Made by a program: the position numbers and the translations under genes
Source of the DNA: Adenophora triphylla var. japonica
Lineage: Eukaryota > Streptophyta > Magnoliopsida > Asterales > Campanulaceae
Assembly (NCBI GenBank): GCA_022495995.1
Contig: JAFEMH010000165.1
Coordinates: 744,001 to 808,000 of the forward strand
Reading direction: 5' to 3'
Length of the DNA stretch: 64,000 nt
In this document: one piece after another, positions 23,404 to 33,898 of the stretch
Layout: every line of letters starts with the position of its first letter
Numbering within the stretch: the stretch's first letter is position 1
Notes under the pieces: generated by a model
What the model saw: the letters and a program-made list of their open reading frames with translations, nothing else
What the model was told of the DNA's origin: nothing
The model's database searches: none

Positions 23404-24005
23404 CTATGCTTGTTTTGGAGATGTCGACGCCTTCATTGAAGTTTTATAACACTCCTTGGCTACTTGTTGGTCACTGTAAATCTTAGCGATACCCCAAGGT
23501 GTTGGGAATTTCACACACTGATGGTAAGTGGAGGGTACGGCCTTCATCCCATGAATCCACGGTCTTCCAAGAATGACATTGTAAGATGTTGCGCAATCAA
23601 TTACGCAGAACCGCTCCATGGTGTTGAGGCCCTTTGAGTATATTGGAAGTTTGATCTCCCCACCGTTTCTTTAACTTCGCCACCGAAGCCTACCGACCAT
23701 GAAGACTTTTTGACGATCTCCGATTCTCGGGATGTTCATTTCCTTAAGGGTACCCAACATAATAAGATTGACGGAGCTGCCCCATCTACCAAGATACGTC
23801 GTATTGTACAGGTTGGCGATCTGCAGAGAAAAACTAGACCATCGTGGTGAGGTTCTAGCGGGTTCTCTCGATCGCTTTCATCAAAGGCGATTGGATCTGG
23901 CGTGCGTCGACATCCCGGGCCGTCTTTACGGCTTCTCCTCTTTTGACTCCTTAGCATGTCGTTTTGCGGCGAGAATAGGATGTTCCACATATTTCGAGCC
24001 TCCAC
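23404..24005 (-). pseudogene. E4 protease (broken at the active site)
   Basis: In the frame 24005-23736, IRRILVDG shows the beginning of the aspartic protease site, but the next residues are out of frame. The continuation (GSSVNLIM) is one frame away, so a single-base loss falls inside the catalytic motif. The later YNVILGRPWIHGM block is in the frame 23619-23404. Confidence 0.75.
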
Positions 24006-24069
24006 TAATGAAGTTGATCACCTTTGTTGATCTTTGGGAGAAAGCTGGTCTTTCGGCTTCATGAGGAGC

Positions 24070-25735
24070 TTACGCATTTTCGGCCTTCTTCTTTACGGAT
24101 CCCAACAACTCCTTAAGATGTCCTTTCGAGAGCAAATAACTGATCTCCTTTCTTAACGCGATGCAATCTTCAGTAACGTGTCCAAAGTCTTCATGGTAAG
24201 CGCACCATTTTGATTTGTCACGCCATCCTGTGGTCTTGTCCGTTTTCTTTGGCCATCTGCCTTTGTCTCCCAGGTTGCCCATTGAACAGAGTACACCTGA
24301 AATGTCAACGGAAAAACAATAATCGAAATGTTAGGCACATTATCATTATCTTCATCCTCACCGTCTATTGAATTAATTTTGCTAGTGTCAATTCTCGGAT
24401 AAGGATTGGGACGGTTGTTCTGCGATGGGACGATTCGGTCTTTTCCGTCGGGATGGTCATATGTCGACATCTTGGACGATGACTTCGATCTTCGCAGCTC
24501 ATCTTCCTCCAATCTGATGAATCTCAATGCCCCGCTCCTGACTTCTTCTAGCCGCTTACAAGGAGTCATCACCAAATCCCGATAATACCGTGAATCTTTC
24601 TTCAACCCCATTTTGAATGCTTCGTTGCGATCGACATGCCAAGATTGGGAATTTCTAGCACCTCTTTATTGAATCGGTGGACGTAATCCTTTAGAGTTTC
24701 ATTAGGGCTGTGGGTCACATTGTAAAGATCACTTGTCAACCTTTCAAATTGTCGATTGCATGAGAATTGGTTGTAGAACATGTTGATGAGCCGGGCGCAT
24801 GAACCAATTGAACCTAGGGGTTGTCTAATCAGCCATTTGAGAGCCGCCCGGACAAAGTGGATCCAAATCCCCTGCATAAGCAAGCCTCCCTAATTGAAGC
24901 GGAATATGGATTATGTCCATCTTTTCTTGATAGTGTGCAACATGCTCCTCTGGGTCCGTGGTACCGTCGTACAACTTCATAGATGGTACATCGAAACGCT
25001 TCGGGATGTCGACATTTGCAATTCTTTGGGACAAACCGGGATTGATTGTAACGAGTTTTGGGTCACTTTGGTTGAATTGGAGGAGTTACTCTGGCACGTT
25101 CATTATTAGCTCTACGAGATCACTGCATCTGTTTGGCTAGTGGATTTCCTGCAAAAGGGTCGGCCATAGGAATACGATTGAAATTATTATTATTGAAAAG
25201 ATTATTTAGCAAACCGAGTTGTCCGTAGTAGTCGTGACAGTAGTGTCGTCAATGAATGGGATGAATGGGGTGAATCCTGCGGAAGATGGCGTCAATGGGG
25301 TGTCCCCGGGCAGAGATGTCGACATCATTAAAGATGTCGGCGGATGAGTTTGAGGAGGACTCGCCCATTGGAATGAATTCACTCGAAATGTAGATCCTCC
25401 GGTGTTGTCAAAGTTGAGAACCCTTGCACGGAGTGGTGATATGTTCTCAAGCCGAGATGCGATGAGCTGTTGGTCTTTCTGCATCTTAATCATGGAATTG
25501 GTCAACACCTTCGAATTGTTGTCTTGCTGGCCCAACCTTTGATTCAACCTGGTCGGGATACTCCGGATGTCGGCATCTGCATTGGAAGAGGTTGCCCCCT
25601 TTTGTGGAGTCTTCGTAGGTTGAGTTGGGCGAGGCCCGGTCGAGGAGGTGGTGGTAACAAGCTGGTTCTACCTCCTGATGTGGGAACAACGGCGGGACCT
25701 TTGCCGGCGGAGGACACATTGGGGGGTGCAGACAT
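24070..25735 (-). pseudogene. E4 gag (several frameshifts)
   Basis: The start ATG at 25735 opens a Pro/Ser-rich N-terminus. Next come QRIANVDIPKRFDVPSMKLY (25030-24970), a frameshift near 24870, QFSCNRQFERLTSDLYN (24780-24720), another shift, then MGLKKDSRYYRDLV and ALRFIRLEEDELRR. The end is WCAYHEDFGHVTEDC (about 24215-24170), the zinc-knuckle equivalent of Tat Gag, before a stop at 24070. The architecture matches E2 gag, which lacks the end. Confidence 0.85.
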
Positions 25736-25783
25736 AGTGAACTTGATCAGGAAATGATCCAAATAACCGATAAACCACGAGGC

Positions 25784-25802
25784 CCCTCGGTGGGCGCCAA
25801 AT
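25784..25802 (-). other. E4 primer binding site
   Basis: On the minus strand the 5' LTR is followed by ATT and TGGCGCCCACCGAGGGGC. The same sequence, split by E3, occurs in E2. I do not assign the tRNA. Confidence 0.7.
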
Positions 25803-26405
25803 TGTTTTGGTAGAAAAAACAATAGAGTAGAATCTTAACTTTGTTTAGTGTGTGGATTGGACAATAAGGAGGGGACTGTGGAATTCGACTATATGGAACA
25901 AAAGTATGAAAAAGAGATAATGACACCACGATTTGTTAACGAGGAAAACCTTGGAGGTGACAACCTCTTTGGAAAAAACCCCGTGAGTTAGGTCTCCAAC
26001 CTTAAAAGTTTCACTATAATGATCACAAATACAACTTTGGAAGATAATGGAGAGGATTACAAGAGCTTGAGTGTCAAGTGTGTGCGTGTGAGCAATAATA
26101 TGTTTTTTTCGTCTCCATTTCCCCTTAAATACAGGTAGATATGAAAGAGTCAATACGGTTCCTACAATCTCGGGATTTTGGTTTATCATTTCAACCTCCG
26201 TGAGACCAAGTCGCCCGAGCTGTTGAAGATCTGTTGAACGTGCTTGGAGAATATCCCGCATTCCTCTCTTAATTACTGAAAAATAAGAATAAGAATATTA
26301 GAAAATATTGAATAAGTAAATATTAGAACAATACTTACAGGGTAATGACGTCTCGGTATGCAGAGTCAATTTAAGATGTCGCCATGTCGAGAAATACCCA
26401 CAATA
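25803..26405 (-). repeat. 5' LTR of E4
   Basis: Aligns end to end with 17582-18184. The minus-strand start has mutated from TGTTG to TATTG (plus-strand CAATA at 26401-26405), placed exactly by the GATGC duplication. Confidence 0.92.
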
Positions 26406-26637
26406 GATGCGAAGAGGAATGATAAAGCCGCTTGACAATTATCGTCCCATCAAGCCTAATTCGAATTTGGATCGGAGCAAGTATTGTTACTACCATCAGT
26501 ATCCCGGTCACACCACCAACGATTGCTCCCTTTTAAAAGTGTTAATTCAAAAGCTAGTTGATGAGGTTAGAATTGAGAAAGCTCCTCCCAAGGTGGCCGG
26601 TAATCCTCTTCAGCAGTTCCAAAGTTTCCCCATGTGA
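26406..26637 (+). pseudogene. E3 gag-like ORF, second part with repeated zinc motif
   Basis: Continues the E3 frame after E4 and its GATGC duplication. It contains YCYYHQYPGHTTNDC, a second copy of the motif already present before the insertion, preceded by a similar PLDNYRPIKPNSNLDRSK spacer. Thus E3 gag ended in two tandem copies of its C-terminal domain. Stop at 26635-26637. Confidence 0.75.
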
Positions 26638-27514
26638 AGGAGTCAGTCAGTCAGGCATCATAGGGTCTTAGATTATTTTATCCTGCTAGCAGATGTTTGT
26701 TTTTATGAATTGAGCTTATTAAATCCATGTTATGAGTCTTTTATTTCAATAATAAAATATTTGTTTCTATTCTTGCTCGAGACATTACTTGTGCACTCAC
26801 GTTACATTTTATTGAAATGGTTTTATTCTACATAATCACTCGTGCTGCGCACTGACTAATGCTTTGAAATGACAGATGTTTAATTTAATCGGAGTGAGAA
26901 AATCAACTGATATCATTCTCTGATTGGGGCTCCCCAACTCCCCACCTTGTTTCCAATATGCTCACATATCTTCTTTCGTCCTCACCGTTTCGTTGTTCGA
27001 TGAATTTGCATGAATTTTCCCCAATAAGCTTAAGCAAGCAATGAAGACTTGATCTCGTTCGGATCATCCGGTAGGGAATGCGGTTGAAACCTTTTACCCC
27101 TAGGAAAGCCTTTACCTCACCCTTACCAAACAATACCCCTTCGATTCAAGATCGGCATGTTTTGAAACCCATTTAGCCATCTCCAGAAGAAGAGGGACTA
27201 TCCTTGAGACTCCCGTGATTCAAGAGAAGATTGACCGTCTCCAAGCTCAAAGAAGGACTGAAAGCAATGATCCATCCTGGGGACTAGCTGAAATTCTCCT
27301 CTCAAAAACAAAATTGGAAAAGAGAGAGAGACAAAAAAAAAGAAGAAGAATACAAAAAAAAAAGAAAAAAAGAAAGAAAAGAAAGAGAGCATAGTCCCCA
27401 GTGATCCTCTCAGAAGCAAAAGTCAAAGGATTCGGTCGTTACTCAAGAAGAGTCTCAGGGTGAATAAAGAGACAGCGCGGATGTCCCCTCACCTACCTTG
27501 ACCAATCCCAAGCC

Positions 27515-27720
27515 GTCCTCTCGATTTTAGAGGACATTCCCATTACCCTTACCTTTGCCTTTAGCCAAAGCCAAGAATGACCTCTCATCCATAGAGGCAG
27601 CAAAGATGCAACCACAGATATCCTTCCCTTAGAAATCCCAAACACATACCCAAGAGCCAATCTCTCATCTTTAGAGGTTCAGTCAGCAAAAGCCTAGCCG
27701 ACCTCTCACCTTAAGAGGTC
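27515..27720 (+). other. Four CCTCT-N7-AGAGG hairpins
   Basis: 27515-27535 (GTCCTCT / AGAGGAC), 27579-27598 (CCTCT / AGAGG), 27659-27679 (AATCTCT / AGAGGTT, one G-U pair) and 27700-27720 (GACCTCT / AGAGGTC). All have 7-nt loops with different sequence, and arms differ while staying paired. Intervening sequence is not repeated. Confidence 0.65.
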
Positions 27721-28091
27721 ACGATTTCCCAAATTACCCGATGGCCGATCGAAACCCTGAAGCCTAGTCGCAGTTCCTACCGGATAGCAGTTTCACTCCA
27801 ATATCGTCGAGATCTAAAATAGATTATTGCTTAAACCAGAGCCAAGACCATCCCGGCTCAAAGGACCGTCAAGCGAAGATTGTGCAAATTCTATCCGTTC
27901 ATTTGACGTTGCATGTGAGCATATTTCATTTCTCCTCCGCAAACACCTGCTGTGAATGTCCCACTGGGGTTTCACATCTGTGTCTCCCATCGACACTCCC
28001 AGAGGACATGTTCTTTCAATTCTCAAAATCCTAAATGATCCTCAGATCCTCGAATTCCAATGTTCATTCTTTTCATTCGGGATAAGTCGAA

Positions 28092-28130
28092 CTACGGCGA
28101 CCTGAGCTCCTCCCAAGGAGGGGAACGTAG
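28092..28130 (+). other. Nested stem-loop box, E3 copy 1
   Basis: Outer arms CTACG (28092-28096) and CGTAG (28126-28130) enclose CCTCC-CAA-GGAGG. Related boxes occur at 32990-33024 in E3 and three times in E7. Confidence 0.6.
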
Positions 28131-29321
28131 GCAACCATTACTGGTTTGGTCGAAATCACAATCAAATCTCAAAAAATCTGGTCTCCTCAAGGGCCGTCCC
28201 TATACACAGATCCTTCGTTCCGTCTTTCCGAATTTGATCTCGATATCAGTGGGCTTTCTCTTCAGGATTGATAAAAAATATTTGTTCATATCGGCTTTGG
28301 CGGTTGATTAACCCGAACATCAATAAATGGTTTTTTTAAGCAGCCCTGTGATCATCGTGAATAAGACAGATTTTCAAGTGTCTCGGTAAGTCTTCTTCTC
28401 TGCATTTTAGGGATATAGAGCTAAATACTGTCTTGCTATCAGCAGGGGTTTCCATACACTTTTCCATACCTTGTGATGCTTATACTCTCCCAAAAGAGTC
28501 AAACCCAAAAAAACGAGAGTGTCATACACAAGTTCAGGAACCATTCCCACCTTTTGAAAAATACGCCCCTGCACATAAAACATTCCTATGTTTTGTCCGC
28601 TGACTGATTGGCCGAAGCTCGAAGAACGATCTCCTCTTGGGTTACATGATGTATTGATTGCAATGAAGCTGAATGTCGGATTGGGACTTGGCCAAAGAAG
28701 AAGATTGATGGTTTCATTTGTACAGAGCACTGGGGCTGACTTTATAATTTCGATCCTCGGGGATGGATTGGTTACTTAAAAGCCTACTCCATAGTGGGGC
28801 TGCTGAGTCTCACGCCCTAGGCAAAAAGGAGAAGTCTTGGAATAATGTGGAAGCCTAGAGTGGAAGGCCTGTCTGCATGACTTGTTGTGTCACGCGACAT
28901 AAGGTGCCCCAGCTGTCCTGAGTCGTGCTACATCTTGAGTCCAACACCAGACATCGCACCGTAATCCGATTCCGTGCTGGCATGCCCTGACTTTGTCACA
29001 AGCTGCAAACAACCAAAACCATCATTCTACAAATAAGCCTGGGAGAGGGATTCATCCAGTTCAAATGCATACAAACCCTCATACACATGCCAGTTCATTC
29101 AAACCACAAGTTATGTCAAAGCCAAAACCATTCGAAAAAAAAAACTTCCATTCCTATTCTTCCCTAAAGCAGGCTCGCGTAAACAATATAAAAAAACTAA
29201 AAATAATGTACTAGGTCTAGGAAAATGCAGAGTAAGTAAAGTAAAAAAAAAGAGAGTGTTCGTCTGTTTCTTTCCAAAAAGGAGTACAATAATCAAAAGA
29301 GCAATGTTTTGATACAAGGGG

Positions 29322-31763
29322 CTACTCCGAGCCATCATCTTCAGAAATATAGGCACCATCGTCATCATCGGAGCTATCATCATCAACATCATCACTACCC
29401 TCTCCATCTGCATCCCCCTCCTCAGTACCCGGATCAGCAGCAGGATCATGATAAACAATGGGGTCATCTCGAAAGAGCTCGTGGACATCAAGGATAGACG
29501 TGGTCGCAATCTCGTAAGGATCACCAGAAGTAGCACTATCATACTCGGGACTAGGTGGACGACAAGGAGCAGTCTTGGTCCTGGGCCTATGTGTGTCCTC
29601 AGCAGCCATATCGGTCCGAGATCTCTTCCTGCTAGGCAAGCTGAGAGTAGAATCATCATCATCAGAGCCCCGAGCCAGACACCGCTCCCTCCAGTATCGT
29701 GCACTCCTCTCTAGCTGCTCCATCATGTCCATGGATCCGGTATAATATCGAGCGAAGCTCCAGTAAATGTCAGCTGAGACCTGGTACAACCAAACAGAAG
29801 AAGAATTAGAAACTAATCATGATCAAGGTCAAGGGATGTAAATAGTCCACAGCAATAAAAGAGAGATGGTACTTACAGATTGGGTGCCTTCTGGAAGCTG
29901 AAAATAAGGATAAATCCTACTGGTATCATGGGGATCCCGTCTCAAACGATCCCCATCCTGAAAATCAACAAAAGGAGGAGGCAAAGGTGCATCTGCCACA
30001 TGACCAGTAGAAGGGCCCGCATCCTGAGTATCACGTCTCGGAGCCACTTGTGGAGACCTCAACCTCGTCGCCACGTAAACTCCATAATCTCCATCATCCT
30101 CAGTATAATTGAACGCGGCCTCCCCCTGGATCAAAGAAGCGACGTCCTCTAGTTTTTGAGTAAACCATATATCAGCTGGAAGATCAACCAAGACTCTAGC
30201 AGCGCTGCCAAGGCCATGCTGTCTATAAAATTGCTCTCCCAGGTACAGTGCATCCCCAGACAAGCCTACCAGCAACTTGCGACACTCAGTCAAATGTAGG
30301 GCATGCTCCAGATCAACCCCAGCATACCGGTCCCCCCAAGGAAATAAATTCAGACTCCCGGGAGTCCCTCGCAAGCAGATTAAGGTGTCAGGGTAAGAGG
30401 CAGTCACACGTCCCTTGGTGTCCGCTGTCCGGACCTTCTGCCGCGCATTTTTCTCCCAGCGCCTCATGGCAGGAAACATAGTGGCCGGGTACGCCTCCCC
30501 CACCCGCCAAGCATAGCAGCCGATAACCTCATAAGCCCAGACCTGGAAAAGATAAATCGAAGCAAATCAGATTGAAAAAAAGGTGACAGAAAGAAAAATT
30601 ATGCAAAAGATCGACTCAGATTGGGAAATACCTCAAAAGCAAAATGGCAGCAGTTGAAGGACTTAGCCTCCCCCCTGCTGACATCGTCCAGGGCCAAGTA
30701 TAGCTCAGCAAGCCTGGCCTTTCCCCAGGATAAGGTCCCAACAACACCCCAGTCTCTCAAAAGCTCCAACAAAGAGATCAAAGAAGAAGATGTGGCGTTG
30801 ATGAATAGCATATCAGAAAAATCAATCCAAACAAAAGCCCTAGCCAATCTCAGTGCCCTCAACCTATCCTCCTCAGTATCTGCCACCTCAGCTGGATAAT
30901 CTCTACTCAGCTCAACAATCTGACCGTGAAGCTCCCCAAGCTCGTACCCATTCCCCTTCTTGCCCCTGGGAACAAAACCAATCAGCTCCATGAAGTAAGC
31001 CTTAGTGGGAGGCTGTGGATCATCCTCAAGAGCAGGCTCCTCTAAATACAAAGGCTCATCAGTGAAAGGGAGGCCCGTGATAGCAGAAAAATCGTACGGC
31101 GTAACCGTCGCCTCTCCCCAGGAAAAGTGGAAAGAATGTGTAGTCTCCCACCAAAACTCTCGGAATGCCTTCACCAACCCCGCGCTCCTCTGGGTATCCC
31201 CGATCGCCCTCGCCATCTCAAAGAACCGGCCAAGCCCGACGGCATATATCAAGCCCTTAGGCGAGTGCTCAAGCTCCTGACCGCCGGGCAAGAGATCCCA
31301 CAGCTGACCAACAACCTCTGGGGGACCTCGGGTGCGCAATTCCTGCAGGTAAACACAACACATTTATGAATATCTTAAGTTTTCAAAAGAAACATGTCAA
31401 TAAATTGTTCCTAATTGCAATTTCATATTTCTCCAAGAAAAATTAGGGTTTAGACATTTAAACAGACATTCATGATTTCTTATAAGCTCAGAACTAATGC
31501 AACAAACTCAGAAGTTCGCAGGTAAAAAACTCAAGCAGTTCGAAAAAGAAATCAATTGTTCAGAAGCAGTGAAATAGCAAGGGTTTCAGAATTACCGTGT
31601 CTTTCTTCCCCGGTGCAGATGTATGTTCCCTGAGTTGAGGATAAAATTCTCCTTGCACCGCTTGAGGGATAAACGGTCTTTAATTCCTCTGCGCATTCTT
31701 CCTCCGAGCAGCCATTTGAGTTTGGAGAGGCCCTTTCTTTGTGGGGCGTGGTCTAGGAGGCAT
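29322..31763 (-). CDS. Plant mobile domain (PMD) protein gene, four exons, antisense within E3
   Basis: Minus-strand exons 31763-31596, 31342-30632, 30542-29877 and 29780-29322, all phase 0, with GT-AG introns of 253, 89 and 96 bp (donors GTAATT, GTATTT, GTAAGT). About 667 codons. Exon 1 is Arg/Lys/Pro-rich. Exon 2 has FWWETTHSFHFSWGE.TVTPYDFSAITGLPF, the N-terminal PMD signature, interrupted here at one residue for brevity. Exon 3 starts VWAYEVIGCYAW, the second PMD block. Exon 4 is an acidic Asp/Ser/Glu tail after RKRSRTD. One TAA at codon 28 breaks exon 1. Related proteins are MAIN/MAIL factors and PP7-long-like proteins, and PMDs are also known in transposons. Function in the element is unknown; a DNA-associated nuclear role is plausible. 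Confidence 0.75.
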
Positions 31764-31897
31764 GATTGCTAGCCAAGAGTGGAATCGATACCTTAATTTC
31801 TCTTGATTTCACTCAAAATTGTGTAGATGGATGATCTTTTCTCTCAAAACCGCCTGCCTCCCTTTGAAATGTACTTCAAAAAGTGAAGACTGTTCGT

Positions 31898-31938
31898 ATT
31901 ATAAAAGACTGTTCATGGGCTTTATTCGGTCGTGCGAC
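31898..31938 (-). promoter_or_regulatory. Candidate promoter of the PMD gene
   Basis: On the minus strand GTCGCACGAC (31938-31929) is followed after 25 nt by TATAAT (31903-31898), about 135 bp before the ATG. The plus strand reads GGTCGTGCGAC, the same core as the box upstream of the E3 LTR TATA. The start of transcription is not known. Confidence 0.4.
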
Positions 31939-32313
31939 AAACCATGTCTCTAGGCCAAAAATTTCCAGAAACCCCATGTGCTTTAGTGATTAACACTTTC
32001 ATCCTTGTAGTGCTTCAAGTGTCGTCTTCCCCAGCAGGTACATCAATTAACTGAGCAAATCTCTAAGATTGCCCCTCAAAGCACGATCGAGAAAAAAAGA
32101 AATCCGTGTCTATTTAAGTCCCCCCAGCAAGCAAAAGTTCCCGTCATAGCAAGCAAGGTCCTAGACCTCAAAGCCAACAGTCAACAAAAGACCGTCCCGT
32201 GAATGGCCACCCGACAACCGTCAACAGCAGTCAGTAGCATAGGACCCTCCGACAGCTACATCTATCCTTAGCAGCATAAAAATAGCATTAGTCCCTCCGG
32301 CAGCTACAGATTT

Positions 32314-32985
32314 CACAGTCGAATATTGGGTGACAACCGCACAGTCAAGTATTGGGTGACAACCGCACAATCAGAGTATTGGGTGACAACCGCACAGACG
32401 AGTATTGGGTGACAACCGCACAGTCGAATATTGGGTGACAACCGCATAGTCAAGTATTGGGTGACAACCGCACAGTCGAGTATTGGGTGACAACCGCACA
32501 GTCAGAATATTGGGTGACAACCTCACAGTCAGAGAATTGGGTGACAACCGCACAGTCAAGTATTGGGTGACAACCGCACAGTCGAGTATTGGGTGACAAC
32601 CGCACAGTCAGAGTATTGGGTGACAATCGCATAGTCAGAGTATTGGGTGAAAACCGCACAGTCAAGTATTGGGTGACAACCGCACAGTCAAATATTGGGT
32701 GACAACCGCATAGTCAAGTATTGTGTGACAACCGCACAGTCGAGTATTGGGTGACAACCGCACAGTCAGAATATTGGGTGACAACCGCACAGTCAGAGTA
32801 TTGGGTGACAATCGCACAGTCAAGTATTGGGTGACAACCGCACAGTAGAGTATTGGGTGACAACCACACAGCCAGAGTATTGGGTGACAACCGCACAGTC
32901 AGAGTATTGGGTGACAACCGCAAAGTTGAGTATTGGGTGACAACCGCACAGTCAGAGTAGTGGGTAACAAACACATAGTCGCATC
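32314..32985 (+). repeat. E3 3' UTR tandem repeat, 26-27 bp unit, about 25 copies
   Basis: The unit is CACAGTC(A/G)(AG)-(A)GTATTGGGTGACAACCG with single-base length variation. I count about 25 copies of the GGGTGACAA core. Variable tandem arrays upstream of the 3' LTR are known in Tat/Ogre elements. Frames read through the array are artefacts of repetition. Confidence 0.92.
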
Positions 32986-32989
32986 TGAA

Positions 32990-33024
32990 TTACGACCGGC
33001 TTGATTCCCACTTGGGATACGTAG
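32990..33024 (+). other. Nested stem-loop box, E3 copy 2
   Basis: Outer TTACG (32990-32994) pairs with CGTAG (33020-33024) using one G-U; inner TCCC-ACTT-GGGA at 33006-33017. It directly follows the tandem array, as similar boxes border arrays in E7. Confidence 0.6.
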
Positions 33025-33043
33025 GAATCCTTTCTCCTAAAAG

Positions 33044-33140
33044 GTCCAGCCATCCGATTCCCCAGATCACCGTCCAGCCATCTGATTCCCCAGATCACTG
33101 TCCAGCCATCCGATTCCCCAGATCACCGTCCAGCCCTCCG
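33044..33140 (+). repeat. Short tandem repeat, 28-bp unit, about 3.5 copies
   Basis: The unit starts GTCCAGCCATCCGATTCCCC. It lies between the box at 32990-33024 and the polypurine tract (GAGGGGATC, about 33217-33225). Confidence 0.85.
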
Positions 33141-33225
33141 CCTTATCTCCCAGCCGCTCATCGGGATTGGGTCTTATTTTATCGTTAACCTCACTTCTTC
33201 CATAAGTGATGTTGCCGAGGGGATC

Positions 33226-33857
33226 TGTAAGTATGCCAATCCAATTGGAAACCTTTCCAGATGCATTTTAATATGATAAAATTGCATTTAGGGGCATTTT
33301 GGTAAATTCTCGGTCCATCCTGAGACTTCCGGAAACATTTCATAAGTTTCTCGCGAAGGAAGTACTTTTTTGTACTTTGCTCAGGCCAAGGGACCTAAAA
33401 GGAATAAATCTATTTTGGACTTTTCAGGTATTATCCAAAGAAGGTTCGAAAATCAGATTTGGCGCTAAAAACGGTTGGTGGCATCTCCTGTCACGCGACA
33501 ACTCGAAACCTTGGAAAGTGGTTACAGAGTGCCGTGCGACATAGGATGACCATGATCAGCAGCTATAAATAAGACCCTACCCCTCTCAGTTTTGGATCCC
33601 AATTTCGACTCCCTAAAGCTACTCTGCCCAAATTGCTCTAGAACCTCTCTCTCTCCTCCTCCCTCACCAAAACTACCCAATTCCTCCCTAATTCCTTCAC
33701 CCTTCAAACACCTTCAACCCAATTACCCTTCTACTTCCCCAAACCACCTTGCATACTTCAATTCAGCTTTTAGTTCATGTTTGGATCTCCTTTTCAGAAG
33801 CTGAATCGAAGGCTTTTGCACCTAACTTGGTGTAGAAGTTGAGGACTACAAGGGTAA

Positions 33858-33898
<41 letters not shown>

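Larger units (their letters stand above)
17582..26405 (-). mobile_element. E4: Tat-type Ty3/gypsy element, youngest large insertion
   Basis: Identical-length 603-bp LTRs (17582-18184 and 25803-26405) with perfect TSD GATGC at 17577-17581 and 26406-26410. My hand count finds about 8 differences between LTRs (near 1.3%), fewer than in E2. On the minus strand: PBS, gag, protease, RT, RNase H, a second RNase H (a hallmark of the Tat lineage) and integrase, followed by an antisense ORF near the 3' LTR. Most genes have frameshifts; integrase core is open. Confidence 0.93.
26638..29321 (+). other. E3 noncoding spacer between gag and PMD gene
   Basis: About 2.7 kb without a supportable gene. It has a purine-rich low-complexity run at 27318-27390, four short hairpins at 27515-27720, a nested stem-loop box at 28092-28130, and a TGTGTCACGCGAC motif at 28887-28898 paired with GTCGTGC at 28922. 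Autonomous Ogre elements would have pol here. Confidence 0.6.

Noticed and set aside
27318..27390. Purine-rich run as a possible polypurine tract
   Set aside because: It is A-rich low complexity far from any LTR; the E3 polypurine tract is GAGGGGATC next to 33226.
29111..29714. Overlapping frames opposite and beside PMD exon 4
   Set aside because: Low-complexity shadows (runs of Met/Leu or His) of the acidic exon 4 on the other frames.
30599..31369. Plus-strand frames at 30621-30899 and 31005-31369
   Set aside because: Mirror frames of PMD exon 2, which has clear domain blocks and splice sites on the minus strand.
32371..32974. Minus-strand open frames of repeated TVRLSPNT-like units
   Set aside because: They are translations of the 26-27 bp tandem array; frames change with unit length and there is no start context or family.
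32314..33140. CRISPR-like array
   Set aside because: Units are directly adjacent with no unique spacers, in a plant retrotransposon 3' UTR.
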